Below are positions 27,382 to 39,210 of a stretch of DNA of 64,000 nt, in pieces. The stretch is taken from positions 62,001-126,000 of the forward strand of contig NZ_JBDZDN010000007.1 in assembly GCF_040049215.1 (NCBI RefSeq), read 5' to 3'. The stretch comes from Mesorhizobium_K sp040049215. Lineage in GTDB: Bacteria > Pseudomonadota > Alphaproteobacteria > Rhizobiales > Rhizobiaceae. Below the pieces are notes generated by a model. That model was given only the letters and a program-made list of their open reading frames with translations. It was not told the DNA's origin and did not search any database. The translations under genes were made by a program, and so were the position numbers. Within the stretch, counting starts at the first letter, position 1, and each line of letters begins with the position of its first letter.

Positions 27382-27885
27382 ATGGCAGGCGTCAACAAGG
27401 TTATACTGGTGGGAAATCTGGGAGCCGACCCCGAAATCCGACGGATGCCGTCTGGCGATCCCGTCGTCAATCTGCGCATCGCCACCTCGGAGACTTGGCG
27501 CGACAAGAATTCGGGCGAGCGCAAGGAAAAGACCGAGTGGCACCAGGTCGTCATTTTCAACGACAATCTCGCCAAGGTCGCCGAGCAGTATCTGAAGAAG
27601 GGCTCGAAGGTTTATGTCGAGGGCGCGCTGCAGACGCGCAAATGGCAGGACCAGAGCGGGCAGGATCGCTACTCGACCGAGGTGGTGCTGCAGAAGTTCC
27701 GCGGCGAGCTGCAGATGCTCGACGCGCGCGGGCAGGGCGGCGAAGGCGGCAGCGTCGGTTATTCCGGCGGCGGCCGCAGCTCGGACTTCGGTCAATCCGG
27801 GCCCAATGAAGGCACCAGAAGCGGCGGCGCAAACCGAAGCGGCGGCGGAGCTTCGCGCGAACTCGACGACGAAATCCCGTTCTGA
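27382..27885 (+). CDS. ssb: Single-stranded DNA-binding protein
   Basis: Essential ssDNA binder of replication, recombination and repair. The N-terminal OB fold runs from NKVILVGNLGADPEIR through WHQVVIFNDNLAKVAEQYLKKGSKVYVEG to about residue 112. A Gly/Ser-rich linker (GGEGGSVGYSGGGRSS) follows, and the acidic tip DDEIPF is the standard partner-binding tail. 167 residues is normal. Divergent from uvrA with its own LexA box. Confidence 0.97.
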   Translation: MAGVNKVILVGNLGADPEIRRMPSGDPVVNLRIATSETWRDKNSGERKEKTEWHQVVIFNDNLAKVAEQYLKKGSKVYVEGALQTRKWQDQSGQDRYSTEVVLQKFRGELQMLDARGQGGEGGSVGYSGGGRSSDFGQSGPNEGTRSGGANRSGGGASRELDDEIPF

Positions 27886-27941
27886 GGCGCGGACTTGATT
27901 GATACGGTAGCTACCCAGGACAACGACCGGAAGCCAGGCAT

Positions 27942-28376
27942 TTGAAAGCGCGCATCAAATGGGTTGAGGACCGGACCTTCGTCGGCGAGACGGGCTCCGG
28001 CCACAAGATCGTGTTCGGCACGGCATCCGGCCCGGACGGGATCAGGCCCAAGCCCGGACCAAGCCCGATGGAACTCATGCTGATCGGCGCGGGAGGCTGT
28101 TCGGCGATTGATGTGGTCCACATACTGGAAAAGGGCCGCGAGGCGGTCGAGGGTTGCGTGGTCGAACTGGACTCGGACCGCGCCGAGACCGACCCGAAAG
28201 TCTTCACCCGTATCCACATGCATTTCATTGTCAGGGGGCGCGGGTTGGCCGACGCCAAGGTCAAGCGCGCGATCGACCTGTCGATCGAGAAATATTGCTC
28301 GGCGACGGCGATGCTGTCGAAGACGGCGACCGTGACGCACGACTACGAAGTGGTCGATTCGTCGAATGGCGGCTGA
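27942..28376 (+). CDS. OsmC family protein
   Basis: 144-residue OsmC/Ohr superfamily protein; known members reduce organic hydroperoxides with a Cys pair. GPSPMELMLIGAGGCSAIDVV (about 40-60) holds the first conserved Cys and EKYCSATAMLSK (about 111-122) the second. Start is TTG at 27942. The sequence is closer to the YhfA-like OsmC branch than to Ohr, judged by eye. 3' end overlaps the convergent deacetylase-like gene by 34 bp. Confidence 0.85.
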   Translation: MKARIKWVEDRTFVGETGSGHKIVFGTASGPDGIRPKPGPSPMELMLIGAGGCSAIDVVHILEKGREAVEGCVVELDSDRAETDPKVFTRIHMHFIVRGRGLADAKVKRAIDLSIEKYCSATAMLSKTATVTHDYEVVDSSNGG

Positions 28377-29539
28377 GACCGCGACTTTCCGATATATTCC
28401 CACGTCTCGCTGGCGGTTTTGAAGACCAGTCGCCCTTCTCGGACCCTGCGCGCCAGGGAGATGACATTGTCGACGTAAGCCTCCCACTGAGGAATGTTGG
28501 CGAGGTCGGACCTCGCCACGAACGCCAGATGTGTAAGTCCGTTCTCCGGAGCGGCGGCCAGCAATCGATCCAACGCTTCTTCGAAACGTATGTTGGGCAG
28601 CCATGGAGCCAGCGTTTCCTGCTCGTAGGCGGTCAAGGGCAACATGCCGAGTCCTGACGTTTTATCCGGATCCGGCACGCGAAAATCCGCGGACGACGGT
28701 CGATAGGCGCTTGGCGGAATATTCTCTCCGTCCGGGATGTTTCCGGTACCACGCTCGGCTTCCACAAGTCGTGCTGCTCCAGGCATGCGCTCGAGGGTCA
28801 GGTCCAGTTGAACGCCTTCCTCCTCAAGCAGCCGCACCATCGCATTGCTCAGAAAGCGATCGCCGCCGCGATAGGCGGCGGGTGTCTTGCCGAAAGCCCC
28901 TCGGTAGGCATCGATCGACGAGCGCGCGCACTGCAACACCCAGCCTTCGTCGCCGTGGTCCTGGCACCAGCCTCGCGTAACCTCGTCCCACCGCCATGGG
29001 TGCATGTGCAACCCGATTTCGTCTCCCTCCAGTTGCGCAATCCTCCACTCGGCTTCGAAGTGCTTCAGGGCCCAGTCAGCGCTGCCGTTCGAAATCTCGA
29101 CCTGCGGGTCCGCCCTGGGAAACCATGTGATGTGTAGCGGGGCTCCCGAAATCGTTCTAACGCGATTGCGCAGATCGACAGTTTTGGAGAAAAACGCAGT
29201 CGTGGCGTCCCAGGATGGATCGCGCAGATCAACGGCGCGGGCGTTCGGTTCCACGTCGACGCCCAGCACAACCGGTATGGCTGGCCCACGATAAGGCGCA
29301 GCCGCCGATCGCAGAGCGCTCACCTCGTCAAGCAGGCTGGAGCGCGACCGCCGCAACTCCGCGATCTCCGATCCGAGCGCGCCGATGGCGCGCAAACGAT
29401 CCTCGCAAAGCTGCACAAGATCGGCAATACGTTTGTCCGGTTGCTCGATCGCCCTGGGTCCAGGCCACGATCGGAAAAGCGGGAACGCATGGTTTTTGAC
29501 TTTGTGCAGCAGTCTCGCAATGGGTTTTGGGCGCGTCAC
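28343..29539 (-). CDS. Polysaccharide-deacetylase-like (NodB-fold) protein
   Basis: 398 residues. A basic N-terminus and a short heptad region (about 37-78, LRAIGALGSEIAELRRSRSSLLDEV) precede a NodB-like domain. Plausible metal site: GVDVEP (about 93-98) and GLHMHPW (about 176-182). YRGGDRF (about 219-225) and the strand LERMPGAAR follow. No signal peptide seen, so it may act in the cytosol or on a lipid-linked intermediate. The next gene upstream on this strand is absent; marC follows in the same direction on the other side. Substrate unknown. Confidence 0.6.
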   Translation of the reverse strand: MTRPKPIARLLHKVKNHAFPLFRSWPGPRAIEQPDKRIADLVQLCEDRLRAIGALGSEIAELRRSRSSLLDEVSALRSAAAPYRGPAIPVVLGVDVEPNARAVDLRDPSWDATTAFFSKTVDLRNRVRTISGAPLHITWFPRADPQVEISNGSADWALKHFEAEWRIAQLEGDEIGLHMHPWRWDEVTRGWCQDHGDEGWVLQCARSSIDAYRGAFGKTPAAYRGGDRFLSNAMVRLLEEEGVQLDLTLERMPGAARLVEAERGTGNIPDGENIPPSAYRPSSADFRVPDPDKTSGLGMLPLTAYEQETLAPWLPNIRFEEALDRLLAAAPENGLTHLAFVARSDLANIPQWEAYVDNVISLARRVREGRLVFKTASETWEYIGKSRSQPPFDESTTS

Positions 29540-29545
29540 GGTGAT

Positions 29546-30175
29546 CTACGCCGCGGCCAGCGCCTTGATGCCGTCGGCGACGAACTGCACGGCGAGCGCC
29601 GCGAGCAGCACGCCAAGCAGGCGTGTCAGGATCGAGCGGCCGGTAGCGCCCAAAATCCCGTCGATGCGCTCGGCAAGCAGGAAGACCAGGTAGGTCAGCA
29701 GGATGCAGACCGCGATGATCCCGACGAGCGCGGCCTTGGCTATCGGCTCATGGAAGCTGCCGGAAAGCAGCACCGTCGCGGAAATCGCGCCCGGTCCCGC
29801 GATCAGCGGGATGGCGAGCGGGAAGGCTGCAATGTTGTGGATCAGATCCTTGGTGATCGCCACGTCGGCGGTCTTTTCCTTCCGGTCCTGCCGCTTCTCG
29901 AAGATCATCTCGAAGGCTATGTAGAAGAGCAGAAAGCCGCCCGCGATCCGGAACGCAGGGAGCGTGATGCCGAACATCGTCAGGATGGCCGCCCCGGCGA
30001 TGGCGAAGAGCGCCATGACGCCGAAAGCGATCAGGGAGGCCCGAACGGACACCTGGGTCCGCTCGACGCGGTTCATGCCCCGCGTGATTCCGAGGAAGAG
30101 CGGCGCCAGCCCCGGCGGGTCGATCGTCACCAGGATGGTCAGGAAGGCATTGAAAAGACTGTCGTAATTCGGCAT
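29546..30175 (-). CDS. MarC family membrane protein
   Basis: 209 residues, six hydrophobic segments, with the MarC pattern ILVTIDPPGLAPLFLGITRGM near the N-terminus and FPLAIPLIAGPGAISATVLLS in the middle. MarC proteins are inner-membrane proteins of uncertain function despite the multiple-antibiotic-resistance name. It lies just 6 bp upstream (in transcription order) of the deacetylase-like gene, so the two may be cotranscribed. Confidence 0.9.
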   Translation of the reverse strand: MPNYDSLFNAFLTILVTIDPPGLAPLFLGITRGMNRVERTQVSVRASLIAFGVMALFAIAGAAILTMFGITLPAFRIAGGFLLFYIAFEMIFEKRQDRKEKTADVAITKDLIHNIAAFPLAIPLIAGPGAISATVLLSGSFHEPIAKAALVGIIAVCILLTYLVFLLAERIDGILGATGRSILTRLLGVLLAALAVQFVADGIKALAAA

Positions 30176-30432
30176 GTCCGTTCCCCTCGACCGCAGGCTA
30201 TCCCGCCTCGCCGCCGCACGCCAGCCCGGCGCTTGCCGCTTTTACGCCGCAATGGTCCTCCAAGCGGGCCAGCGGGCTTTGCGTCACAAGCTGACGCGAG
30301 GTCACGGAAAACACCATATCCATTTGAAATTCTATGGAAAACCAACGCTGGAAAACCCAGGCATTCGTTGGAGAATCGGCAGCGCTTCCTATATAAGGGG
30401 AGCCTGATTCCCAGATATAGCGTGAACCAATT

Positions 30433-33213
<2,781 letters not shown>

Positions 33214-33269
33214 TGCGCCGGAAGCTTGATGCGCGAGCTTGATGCGCGCGCGGGGCGGCGGACGCCGCC

Positions 33270-33404
33270 TCAGCGCGTACCGAAGCCGCGGAACGAACTG
33301 CGCTTCTCCTTGAGGCGCATCCGTTCGGTCTCCTGGTGCAGGCCGAAAGCGGTCGCGATCAGCATGGCGATGGTCATTGCGGCGGCGAGCATGTAGATCA
33401 TCAT
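33270..33404 (-). CDS. Small single-pass membrane protein
   Basis: 44 residues starting MMIYMLAAAMTIAMLIATA, one membrane helix and a basic cytosolic tail (MRLKEKRSSFRGFGTR). The start at 33404 has AGGAGA at a good distance, a convincing ribosome site. Located between gyrA and coaD on the opposite strand. Function unknown. Confidence 0.55.
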   Translation of the reverse strand: MMIYMLAAAMTIAMLIATAFGLHQETERMRLKEKRSSFRGFGTR

Positions 33405-33584
33405 GGCAAATCTCCTGCGCAACAACGTAGTGCGGGCGGTTTGGTTGCCGTAAGCTGTCCTCACGTATAGTCAGGCCATCTTTAATCATGCGTGAGCGGG
33501 CCGTTCATCTGGCGTTCATGCGATTTGGCTACGGCGCAACGCTCCAGCTTCCATCCGGATGTGAAAGGCACTAGAAGCACGCCC

Positions 33585-34100
33585 ATGACCGACCGCCACG
33601 CCATCTATGCCGGTTCCTTCGACCCGCTGACCAACGGGCATCTCGACGTGCTCAAGGCGTCGCTTGCCGTCGCCGATGTGATCTATGCCGCGGTCGGCAT
33701 TCATCCGGGCAAGAAGCCGCTCTTCGAGTTCAAGCAGCGCATGAAGCTGATCGAGACTGTGGCGAAGCAAGAGCTCGGCAAGGACGCCAGGCGCATCAAG
33801 GTCGTCTCCTTCGACGGGCTGGTCATCGACGCGGCGAGAAAGCTCGGCGCTTCGATCATGATCCGCGGCCTGCGCGACGGCACCGACCTCGACTACGAGA
33901 TGCAGATGGCAGGCATGAACGAGACGATGGCGCCGGAACTGCAGACCGTCTTCCTGCCGGCCAGCCCCTCGGTGCGCACCATTACCGCCACACTCGTACG
34001 CCAGATTGCGTCGATGGGCGGCGATATCCGTCCCTTCGTACCCGCGGCGGTCGTCGCTCCGCTCAAGGCGAAATTCAAATCCAAACAATCCAGACAATAA
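33585..34100 (+). CDS. coaD: Phosphopantetheine adenylyltransferase
   Basis: Fourth step of CoA synthesis: 4'-phosphopantetheine + ATP to dephospho-CoA. 171 residues. AGSFDPLTNGHLDV (about 8-21) holds the nucleotidyltransferase TNGH motif and SPSVRTITATLVRQ is the C-terminal ISS/R motif region. Chosen start ATG 33585 (MTDRHAIYAGS); an upstream in-frame extension is not typical. The gene leads a run with two cyclophilins. Confidence 0.95.
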   Translation: MTDRHAIYAGSFDPLTNGHLDVLKASLAVADVIYAAVGIHPGKKPLFEFKQRMKLIETVAKQELGKDARRIKVVSFDGLVIDAARKLGASIMIRGLRDGTDLDYEMQMAGMNETMAPELQTVFLPASPSVRTITATLVRQIASMGGDIRPFVPAAVVAPLKAKFKSKQSRQ

Positions 34101-34117
34101 GGTTCAGGAGACAGTCC

Positions 34118-34699
34118 ATGTTGAAAATGCTCGCTTCGGCGTGCGTGCTGGCCGCAACGTTGCTGACGGCCCAAATCGCGTTCGCCGCCGATCCGGAGAA
34201 CACGCTGATCGTCACGCTGAAGGATGGCGACGTGACGATTGCGCTGAGGCCCGACCTGGCGCCCAAGCATGTCGAGCAGATCAAGGCGCTGGCCCGCGAA
34301 GGCGCCTATGACAACGTCGCCTTCCATCGCGTCATCGACGGCTTCATGGCGCAGACCGGCGACGTGCAGTACGGCGACATGAACGACGGCTACGACGCCG
34401 GCGCGGCCGGCATGGGCGGCTCCGACAAGCCCGACATCGTCGCCGAGTTCTCCGACGAACCCTTCGTGCGCGGCACGATCGGCATGGCGCGTTCGCAGGA
34501 CCCCAACTCCGCCAACTCGCAGTTCTTCATCTGCTTCGGCGACGCCAGCTTCCTCAACGGCCAGTATACGGTCGTCGGCACCGTCGAGAGCGGCATGGAA
34601 CTGGTCGACAACATCAAGAAGGGCGACCAGGCCGACAACGGGTCGGTCAGCGACCCCGACCGCATGATCAAGGTCCGCGTCGCCGCGGACAACAAGTAA
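34118..34699 (+). CDS. Exported cyclophilin-type peptidyl-prolyl isomerase
   Basis: 193 residues with a signal peptide (about 1-24, MLKMLASACVLAATLLTAQ then IAFA). The cyclophilin core shows FHRVIDGFMAQTGD, MARSQDPNSANSQFFICF and the INGQYTVVG-type strand (FLNGQYTVVG). Likely catalyses prolyl isomerisation in the periplasm. Paired with a cytosolic paralogue 24 bp downstream, a common alphaproteobacterial arrangement. Confidence 0.92.
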   Translation: MLKMLASACVLAATLLTAQIAFAADPENTLIVTLKDGDVTIALRPDLAPKHVEQIKALAREGAYDNVAFHRVIDGFMAQTGDVQYGDMNDGYDAGAAGMGGSDKPDIVAEFSDEPFVRGTIGMARSQDPNSANSQFFICFGDASFLNGQYTVVGTVESGMELVDNIKKGDQADNGSVSDPDRMIKVRVAADNK

Positions 34700-34723
34700 G
34701 CTCGAGCAAGAAGGATTGAGAGC

Positions 34724-35236
34724 ATGGCCGAGATCAAGGACCGCGAGAACGCGCTTATCATGGAGACGACCAAGGGCAACGTCGTCATCGAACTGTTCCC
34801 CGACCTGGCGCCCGGCCATGTCGGCCGCATCAAGGAACTGGCCCGCGAGGGCGCGTATGACGGCGTGGTGTTCCACCGCGTCATCGACGGCTTCATGGCG
34901 CAGACCGGCGACGTCAAGTTCGGCAAGAGCGGCGGCAAGGACTTCAACCCGGGCCGCGCCGGCATGGGCGGGTCGGGCAAGCCCGACCTCAAGGCCGAGT
35001 TCTCCAACATGAACCACACCCGCGGCACCTGCTCGATGGCGCGCGCGCAGAACCCGAACTCGGCCAACTCGCAGTTCTTCATCTGCTTCGGCGACGCCGG
35101 CTTCCTCAACCGCCAGTACACGGTGTGGGGCCAGGTCATCGAGGGCATGGAGAATGTCGACAAGATCAAGCGCGGCGAACCGGTGCAGGATCCCGACAAG
35201 ATCGTTTCGATGAAAGTCGCCGCGGACGTGAAGTAG
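34724..35236 (+). CDS. Cytosolic cyclophilin-type peptidyl-prolyl isomerase
   Basis: 170 residues without a signal peptide. Same core as the preceding gene (FHRVIDGFMAQTGD; ARAQNPNSANSQFFICF; FLNRQYTVWG), including a long shared stretch, so the pair arose by duplication. GGATTGAGAGC gives a weak SD. Folding helper in the cytosol. Confidence 0.92.
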   Translation: MAEIKDRENALIMETTKGNVVIELFPDLAPGHVGRIKELAREGAYDGVVFHRVIDGFMAQTGDVKFGKSGGKDFNPGRAGMGGSGKPDLKAEFSNMNHTRGTCSMARAQNPNSANSQFFICFGDAGFLNRQYTVWGQVIEGMENVDKIKRGEPVQDPDKIVSMKVAADVK

Positions 35237-35243
35237 TCCGGGA

Positions 35244-35287
35244 GCATGATCCCAAAAGTGGGAACCGGTTTTTGGGTCAGATCATGC
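35244..35287. repeat. Rhizobial palindromic interspersed repeat
   Basis: Ends GCATGAT (35244-35250) and ATCATGC (35281-35287) are inverted, and the inner CCCAAAA...TTTTTGGG pairs as well, around AACCGG. This matches the common GCATGAT-type mosaic repeat of rhizobial genomes. It follows the cyclophilin stop and may stabilise or end its mRNA. Confidence 0.85.
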
Positions 35288-35315
35288 ACCATTTGAATTG
35301 GCGGGCGGCACGGCG

Positions 35316-35765
35316 ATGATGGGCGCTTTCTGGTCCTTGCTCGGCATCGTGTCGGGCGCCTTCATCGCCATCCAGGCGCCGATCAACTCGCAACTGGCGC
35401 GCGGCCTCGGACTTCCCGTCGCCGCGGCCGCCTTCTCGTTCCTGTCGGGCGCGATCGTGCTCGGCATCGCAACGCTGGTGGTGACCCGCGGCCAGGGCAT
35501 CTCGCTCGACTGGAAGGCGCCGGCGCCCTGGCTGTTCGTCGCCGGCGGCGTGCTCGGCGGCTCCTACGTCACCATCTCGACGCTGCTCATCCCGCGCATC
35601 GGCGCCGCCGCGCTGATGGCGCTGATCGTGGCGGGGCAACTGCTTGCCGGCATGCTGATGGACCGGATCGGCTTCCTCGGCATGGCGGTCAGGGAAATCT
35701 CGCTCGGGCGCGTGGCCGGAGCCCTCCTGCTGATGGCCGGGGCCGTGCTCATACGGCTGACCTGA
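35316..35765 (+). CDS. YdcZ-type DMT membrane protein
   Basis: About 149 residues with five hydrophobic segments, of the short DMT_YdcZ (DUF606) type: IVSGAFIAIQAPINSQLARGLG near the start and the GGVLGGSYVTISTLLIPRIG segment. Short members act as dimers; substrate unknown. Start chosen at ATG 35316 (Met-Met); a TTG at 35298 is possible. The stop overlaps the queA ATG (TGATG). Confidence 0.75.
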   Translation: MMGAFWSLLGIVSGAFIAIQAPINSQLARGLGLPVAAAAFSFLSGAIVLGIATLVVTRGQGISLDWKAPAPWLFVAGGVLGGSYVTISTLLIPRIGAAALMALIVAGQLLAGMLMDRIGFLGMAVREISLGRVAGALLLMAGAVLIRLT

Positions 35766-36844
35766 TGCGCGTCGATCTCTTCGATTTCGATCTGCCGGAC
35801 GAGCGAATCGCGCTGCGCCCGGCCAGTCCGCGCGATGCGGCGAAACTGCTGGTCGTGCGGCCGCAGGGCGCGTTCGAGGACCGTATCGCGCGCGACCTGC
35901 CGTCGCTGCTCGACCCCGGCGACGTCCTTGTCTTCAACGACACCAAGGTGATCCCGGCGCAGCTTACCGGTATCCGCAAGCGCGGCGACGCCTCGGCGCA
36001 GGTAGACGCGACGCTGCACATGCGCGTCGCGCCGGACCGCTGGTTGGCCTTCGTGCGGCCGGGCAAGCGCGTGGCGGCGGGCGACCGCATCCATTTCGGC
36101 CATGACGGCAATTCGTGCTTCCTCGGGCAACTCGATGCGACCGTCATCGAGAAGCGCGACGGCGGCGAGGTGCTGCTTTCCTTTGATCTCTCCGGTCCGT
36201 TCCTCGACGAGGCGTTGCATGCTGTCGGCCATGTTCCATTGCCGCCATACATCGCCTCGAAACGCCCGGACGACGAGCGTGACCGTGCTGACTACCAGAC
36301 GATCTATGCCCGTGACGAAGGCGCCGTTGCCGCGCCCACGGCCGGGCTGCATTTCACGCCGGAACTGTTCGCCGCACTCGACGCGCGGGGCGTCGAACGA
36401 CATTTCGTGACGCTGCATGTCGGGGCAGGGACCTTTCTGCCGGTCAAGGCCGATGACACGGTAGACCACAGGATGCATGCCGAGACCGGGCATGTCTCAT
36501 CGGTGACCGCCGACGCGATCAACGCCGCGCGAGCGCGCGGCAACCGTGTCGTCTGCGTCGGCACCACCTCGCTGAGGTTGCTCGAAAGCGCAGCGAGCGA
36601 GGATGGGAGCCTCGCGGCATGGTCCGGCGCGACCGACATCTTCATCACGCCGGGCTACCGTTTCCGTGTCGCCGACGCGCTGATGACCAATTTCCACCTG
36701 CCGCGCTCGACGCTCTTCATGCTGGTCTCGGCCTTCTCCGGGCTGGAGCGCATGCGCGCGGCCTATGCCCACGCCATCGAAAACGGCTACAGGTTCTATT
36801 CCTACGGCGACGCGAGCCTGCTTTTCCGGGCCGACCATGACTGA
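35765..36844 (+). CDS. queA: S-adenosylmethionine:tRNA ribosyltransferase-isomerase
   Basis: Adds the cyclopentenediol ring precursor to 7-aminomethyl-7-deazaguanine in tRNA (queuosine pathway). 359 residues. Family motifs: FDFDLPDERIALRPA at the start, DVLVFNDTKVIPA, and AAPTAGLHFTPEL with a following HVGAGTFLPVK. Overlaps its neighbours on both sides (TGATG start; 8 bp into tgt), consistent with a queuosine operon. Confidence 0.95.
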   Translation: MRVDLFDFDLPDERIALRPASPRDAAKLLVVRPQGAFEDRIARDLPSLLDPGDVLVFNDTKVIPAQLTGIRKRGDASAQVDATLHMRVAPDRWLAFVRPGKRVAAGDRIHFGHDGNSCFLGQLDATVIEKRDGGEVLLSFDLSGPFLDEALHAVGHVPLPPYIASKRPDDERDRADYQTIYARDEGAVAAPTAGLHFTPELFAALDARGVERHFVTLHVGAGTFLPVKADDTVDHRMHAETGHVSSVTADAINAARARGNRVVCVGTTSLRLLESAASEDGSLAAWSGATDIFITPGYRFRVADALMTNFHLPRSTLFMLVSAFSGLERMRAAYAHAIENGYRFYSYGDASLLFRADHD

Positions 36845-37967
36845 CAGCTTTACCTTCAAACTGCTTGCCACGGACGGCAAGGCGCGGCGCGGCGAGCTGT
36901 CCATGCCGCGCGGGACCGTACGCACGCCGGCCTTCATGCCGGTCGGCACCGCCGGCACGGTCAAGGCTATGTATCTCGATCAGGTCCGTGACCTCGGCTC
37001 GGACATCATCCTCGGCAACACCTATCATCTGATGCTGAGACCGGGCGCCGAGCGCGTCGCCCGGCTGGGGGGCCTGCACGAATTCGCGCGCTGGCCCTAT
37101 CCGATCCTGACCGACAGCGGCGGCTTTCAGGTGATGTCGCTGTCGCAGCTGCGCAAGCTGACCGAGAACGGCGTCACTTTCCGCTCCCATATCGACGGCG
37201 CGGCGTATGAGATGAGCCCGGAGCGCTCCATCGAGATACAGGGACTGCTCGATTCCGACATCCAGATGCAGCTCGATGAATGCGTCGCGCTGCCGGCGAA
37301 GCCTCAGGAGATCGCGCGCGCGATGGAGTTGTCGCTGCGCTGGGCCGAGCGCTGCAAGACCGCCTTCGGCGAGCAAACAGGCAAGGCGATGTTCGGCATC
37401 GTCCAGGGCGGTGACGTGGCGGAGCTGCGTATCCGTTCCGCGCAGGCGCTGAAAGCAATGGACCTCAAGGGCTATTCGATCGGCGGGCTGGCGGTCGGCG
37501 AACCCCAGGCGGTGATGCTCGACATGCTCGACATCACCTGCCCTGAATTGCCGGCCGACAAGCCGCGCTATCTGATGGGCGTCGGCACCCCGGATGACAT
37601 ATTGAAATCGGTGGCGCGCGGCATCGACATGTTCGACTGCGTGATGCCGACGCGGGCAGGGCGCCACGGCCTCGCCTACACGCGGCGCGGCAAGATCAAT
37701 TTGCGCAATGCGCGCCATGCCGACGATCCGCGCCCGCTCGATGAGGAAAGCGACTGCCCCGCCACGCGCGATTATTCCCGCGCCTATCTGCATCACCTCG
37801 TGAAGTCGCAGGAGGCGCTGGGCGCCATGCTGCTCACCTGGAACAACCTGTCCTACTACCAGCGGCTGATGCAGGACATTCGCGACGCGATCGAGGCGCT
37901 GGCTTTCGCCGACCGCGCCGCCGGGATCACCGAAGGCTGGGTGCGGGGAGACCTGCCGTCGCTGTAA
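36837..37967 (+). CDS. tgt: Queuine tRNA-guanine transglycosylase
   Basis: Exchanges guanine 34 for preQ1 in GUN-anticodon tRNAs. 376 residues from the ATG at 36837. Active-site motifs: ILTDSGGFQVMSL (nucleophile-side Asp region), MQLDECV, GGLAVGEP, and the VMPTRAGRHG segment with a later Cys/His zinc ligand set. Overlaps queA, so the two enzymes are co-expressed. Confidence 0.96.
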   Translation: MTDSFTFKLLATDGKARRGELSMPRGTVRTPAFMPVGTAGTVKAMYLDQVRDLGSDIILGNTYHLMLRPGAERVARLGGLHEFARWPYPILTDSGGFQVMSLSQLRKLTENGVTFRSHIDGAAYEMSPERSIEIQGLLDSDIQMQLDECVALPAKPQEIARAMELSLRWAERCKTAFGEQTGKAMFGIVQGGDVAELRIRSAQALKAMDLKGYSIGGLAVGEPQAVMLDMLDITCPELPADKPRYLMGVGTPDDILKSVARGIDMFDCVMPTRAGRHGLAYTRRGKINLRNARHADDPRPLDEESDCPATRDYSRAYLHHLVKSQEALGAMLLTWNNLSYYQRLMQDIRDAIEALAFADRAAGITEGWVRGDLPSL

Positions 37968-37980
37968 CGACTTTTGGCGT

Positions 37981-38400
37981 TCAAGTGCTCAGCGCATTCG
38001 ACGCCTTCAGGCTGACGCCGGTGATCCGCCAGACGCCGTCGGGCTGCAGTTCGAGCGTGTAGAGCGCCTCGTATTCCTTGCCGTCGGGTCCGGTGATCAT
38101 CACCTGCTGCGCGATCTTGCCGACGCCCATCTCCTCGACCTTGCCGAACGAGAAGTGCTGCGGATTGCGCACAGGCTGGTAGCCGCTTTCGACCATGCCC
38201 ATAAAGACGTCGACCGTCGGGAACATCCGCTTGATGCTCGGCGCCGCGTAGGAATAGGCGCGTTCGCCATCGCCGGCCTGGAAGGCCCTCAACTGCGCCC
38301 CGATCGTGCCTTGCGCGGCCTTGATCTCGGCGTCGCCGGCAAAGGCGGCGGACGGTAGGAGCAGCGCGCTTGCGAGGAGGAATGCACGGATCTGGCGAAT
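37981..38400 (-). CDS. DUF4864 exported protein, apparent ATT start
   Basis: 139 residues with a signal peptide (RAFLLASALLLPSAAFA) and the DUF4864 body: IGAQLRAFQAGDGERAYSYAAP, FGKVEEMGVGKIAQQV, YTLELQPDGVWRITG. Start is unusual: the only well-placed Shine-Dalgarno (AAGGAG) lies 7 bases before ATT at 38400, and no ATG, GTG or TTG falls between it and the signal peptide in frame. The alternative is GTG at 38442 without an SD. Function unknown. Confidence 0.7.
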   Translation of the reverse strand: MRQIRAFLLASALLLPSAAFAGDAEIKAAQGTIGAQLRAFQAGDGERAYSYAAPSIKRMFPTVDVFMGMVESGYQPVRNPQHFSFGKVEEMGVGKIAQQVMITGPDGKEYEALYTLELQPDGVWRITGVSLKASNALST

Positions 38401-38574
38401 GTCTTGTCTCCTTGTGCCGAGCGGACACGATAGCTGCCGCACATCGTATCATACGCGGCAAAAGGCTTTTCGGTTTCAGGCGAAAGGCGGAAACGCGCCG
38501 CGCTTAAGTCTCCCTTAAACCGCATGCCTCATCGTAGGGACGGACGGCGTTCGGGGCTGACACGGGACGAATGC

Positions 38575-39210
38575 ATGACCGGAACTTCGATCAACCGTCG
38601 CCTGCTCATTGCCGGCGCAACCAGTTTCCTTGCCTCGACGTCGTTGCCTCGCCGGGCCATCGCGCTGCCGTCGGTCGACGAGGTCGCGCACGACCCGGCT
38701 ATCCCGGCCCTCGCCAATCCGGAAGGCGACGTCACGCTGGTCGAATTCGTCGACTACCAGTGTCCCTACTGCAAGCTCTGCTACCTCGAGATCATGAAGC
38801 TCGTGGCGGAAGACGGCGGCATCAGGCTGGTCGTGAAGGACTGGCCGATCTTCGGCCCGCCCTCGGAGTTCGCCGCCCGCGCGCTGCTTGCCTCGACTGA
38901 CGACCCCGCCTACGCGGGAACCATCGACGCGCTGATGCGCAACGAGCGCAAGCTGACCAGGCTGCGCACGGAGCGGCTGCTGGATGACGCCGGTATAAGC
39001 ATAGCGGCGCTTGGCGAGCGCATGGAAGCCTGCGGGCCTGGTATCGACCAGGTGCTTGCCCGTAACGCCGCGCAGGCCTCGGATTTCAGGCTTGCGGGAA
39101 CGCCGGCGCTGCTCGTCGGCGGCGTGCTTTATCGCCACGGCTTGCCGCTGGCCGCGCTCAAAGAGGCAGTTGCCGTCGCAAGGGCCTCGCCAAACCTCTC
39201 CGCGACCTGA
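38575..39210 (+). CDS. DsbA-family thioredoxin-like protein
   Basis: 211 residues with an Arg-containing signal (INRRLLIAGATSFLASTSLP, a possible twin-arginine signal). Thioredoxin fold with a CPYC active site at Cys63-Cys66 (VDYQCPYCKLC) and the cis-Pro loop in LAGTPALLVGG. Most like the DsbA/com1 branch of periplasmic oxidoreductases. Partner unknown. Confidence 0.82.
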   Translation: MTGTSINRRLLIAGATSFLASTSLPRRAIALPSVDEVAHDPAIPALANPEGDVTLVEFVDYQCPYCKLCYLEIMKLVAEDGGIRLVVKDWPIFGPPSEFAARALLASTDDPAYAGTIDALMRNERKLTRLRTERLLDDAGISIAALGERMEACGPGIDQVLARNAAQASDFRLAGTPALLVGGVLYRHGLPLAALKEAVAVARASPNLSAT

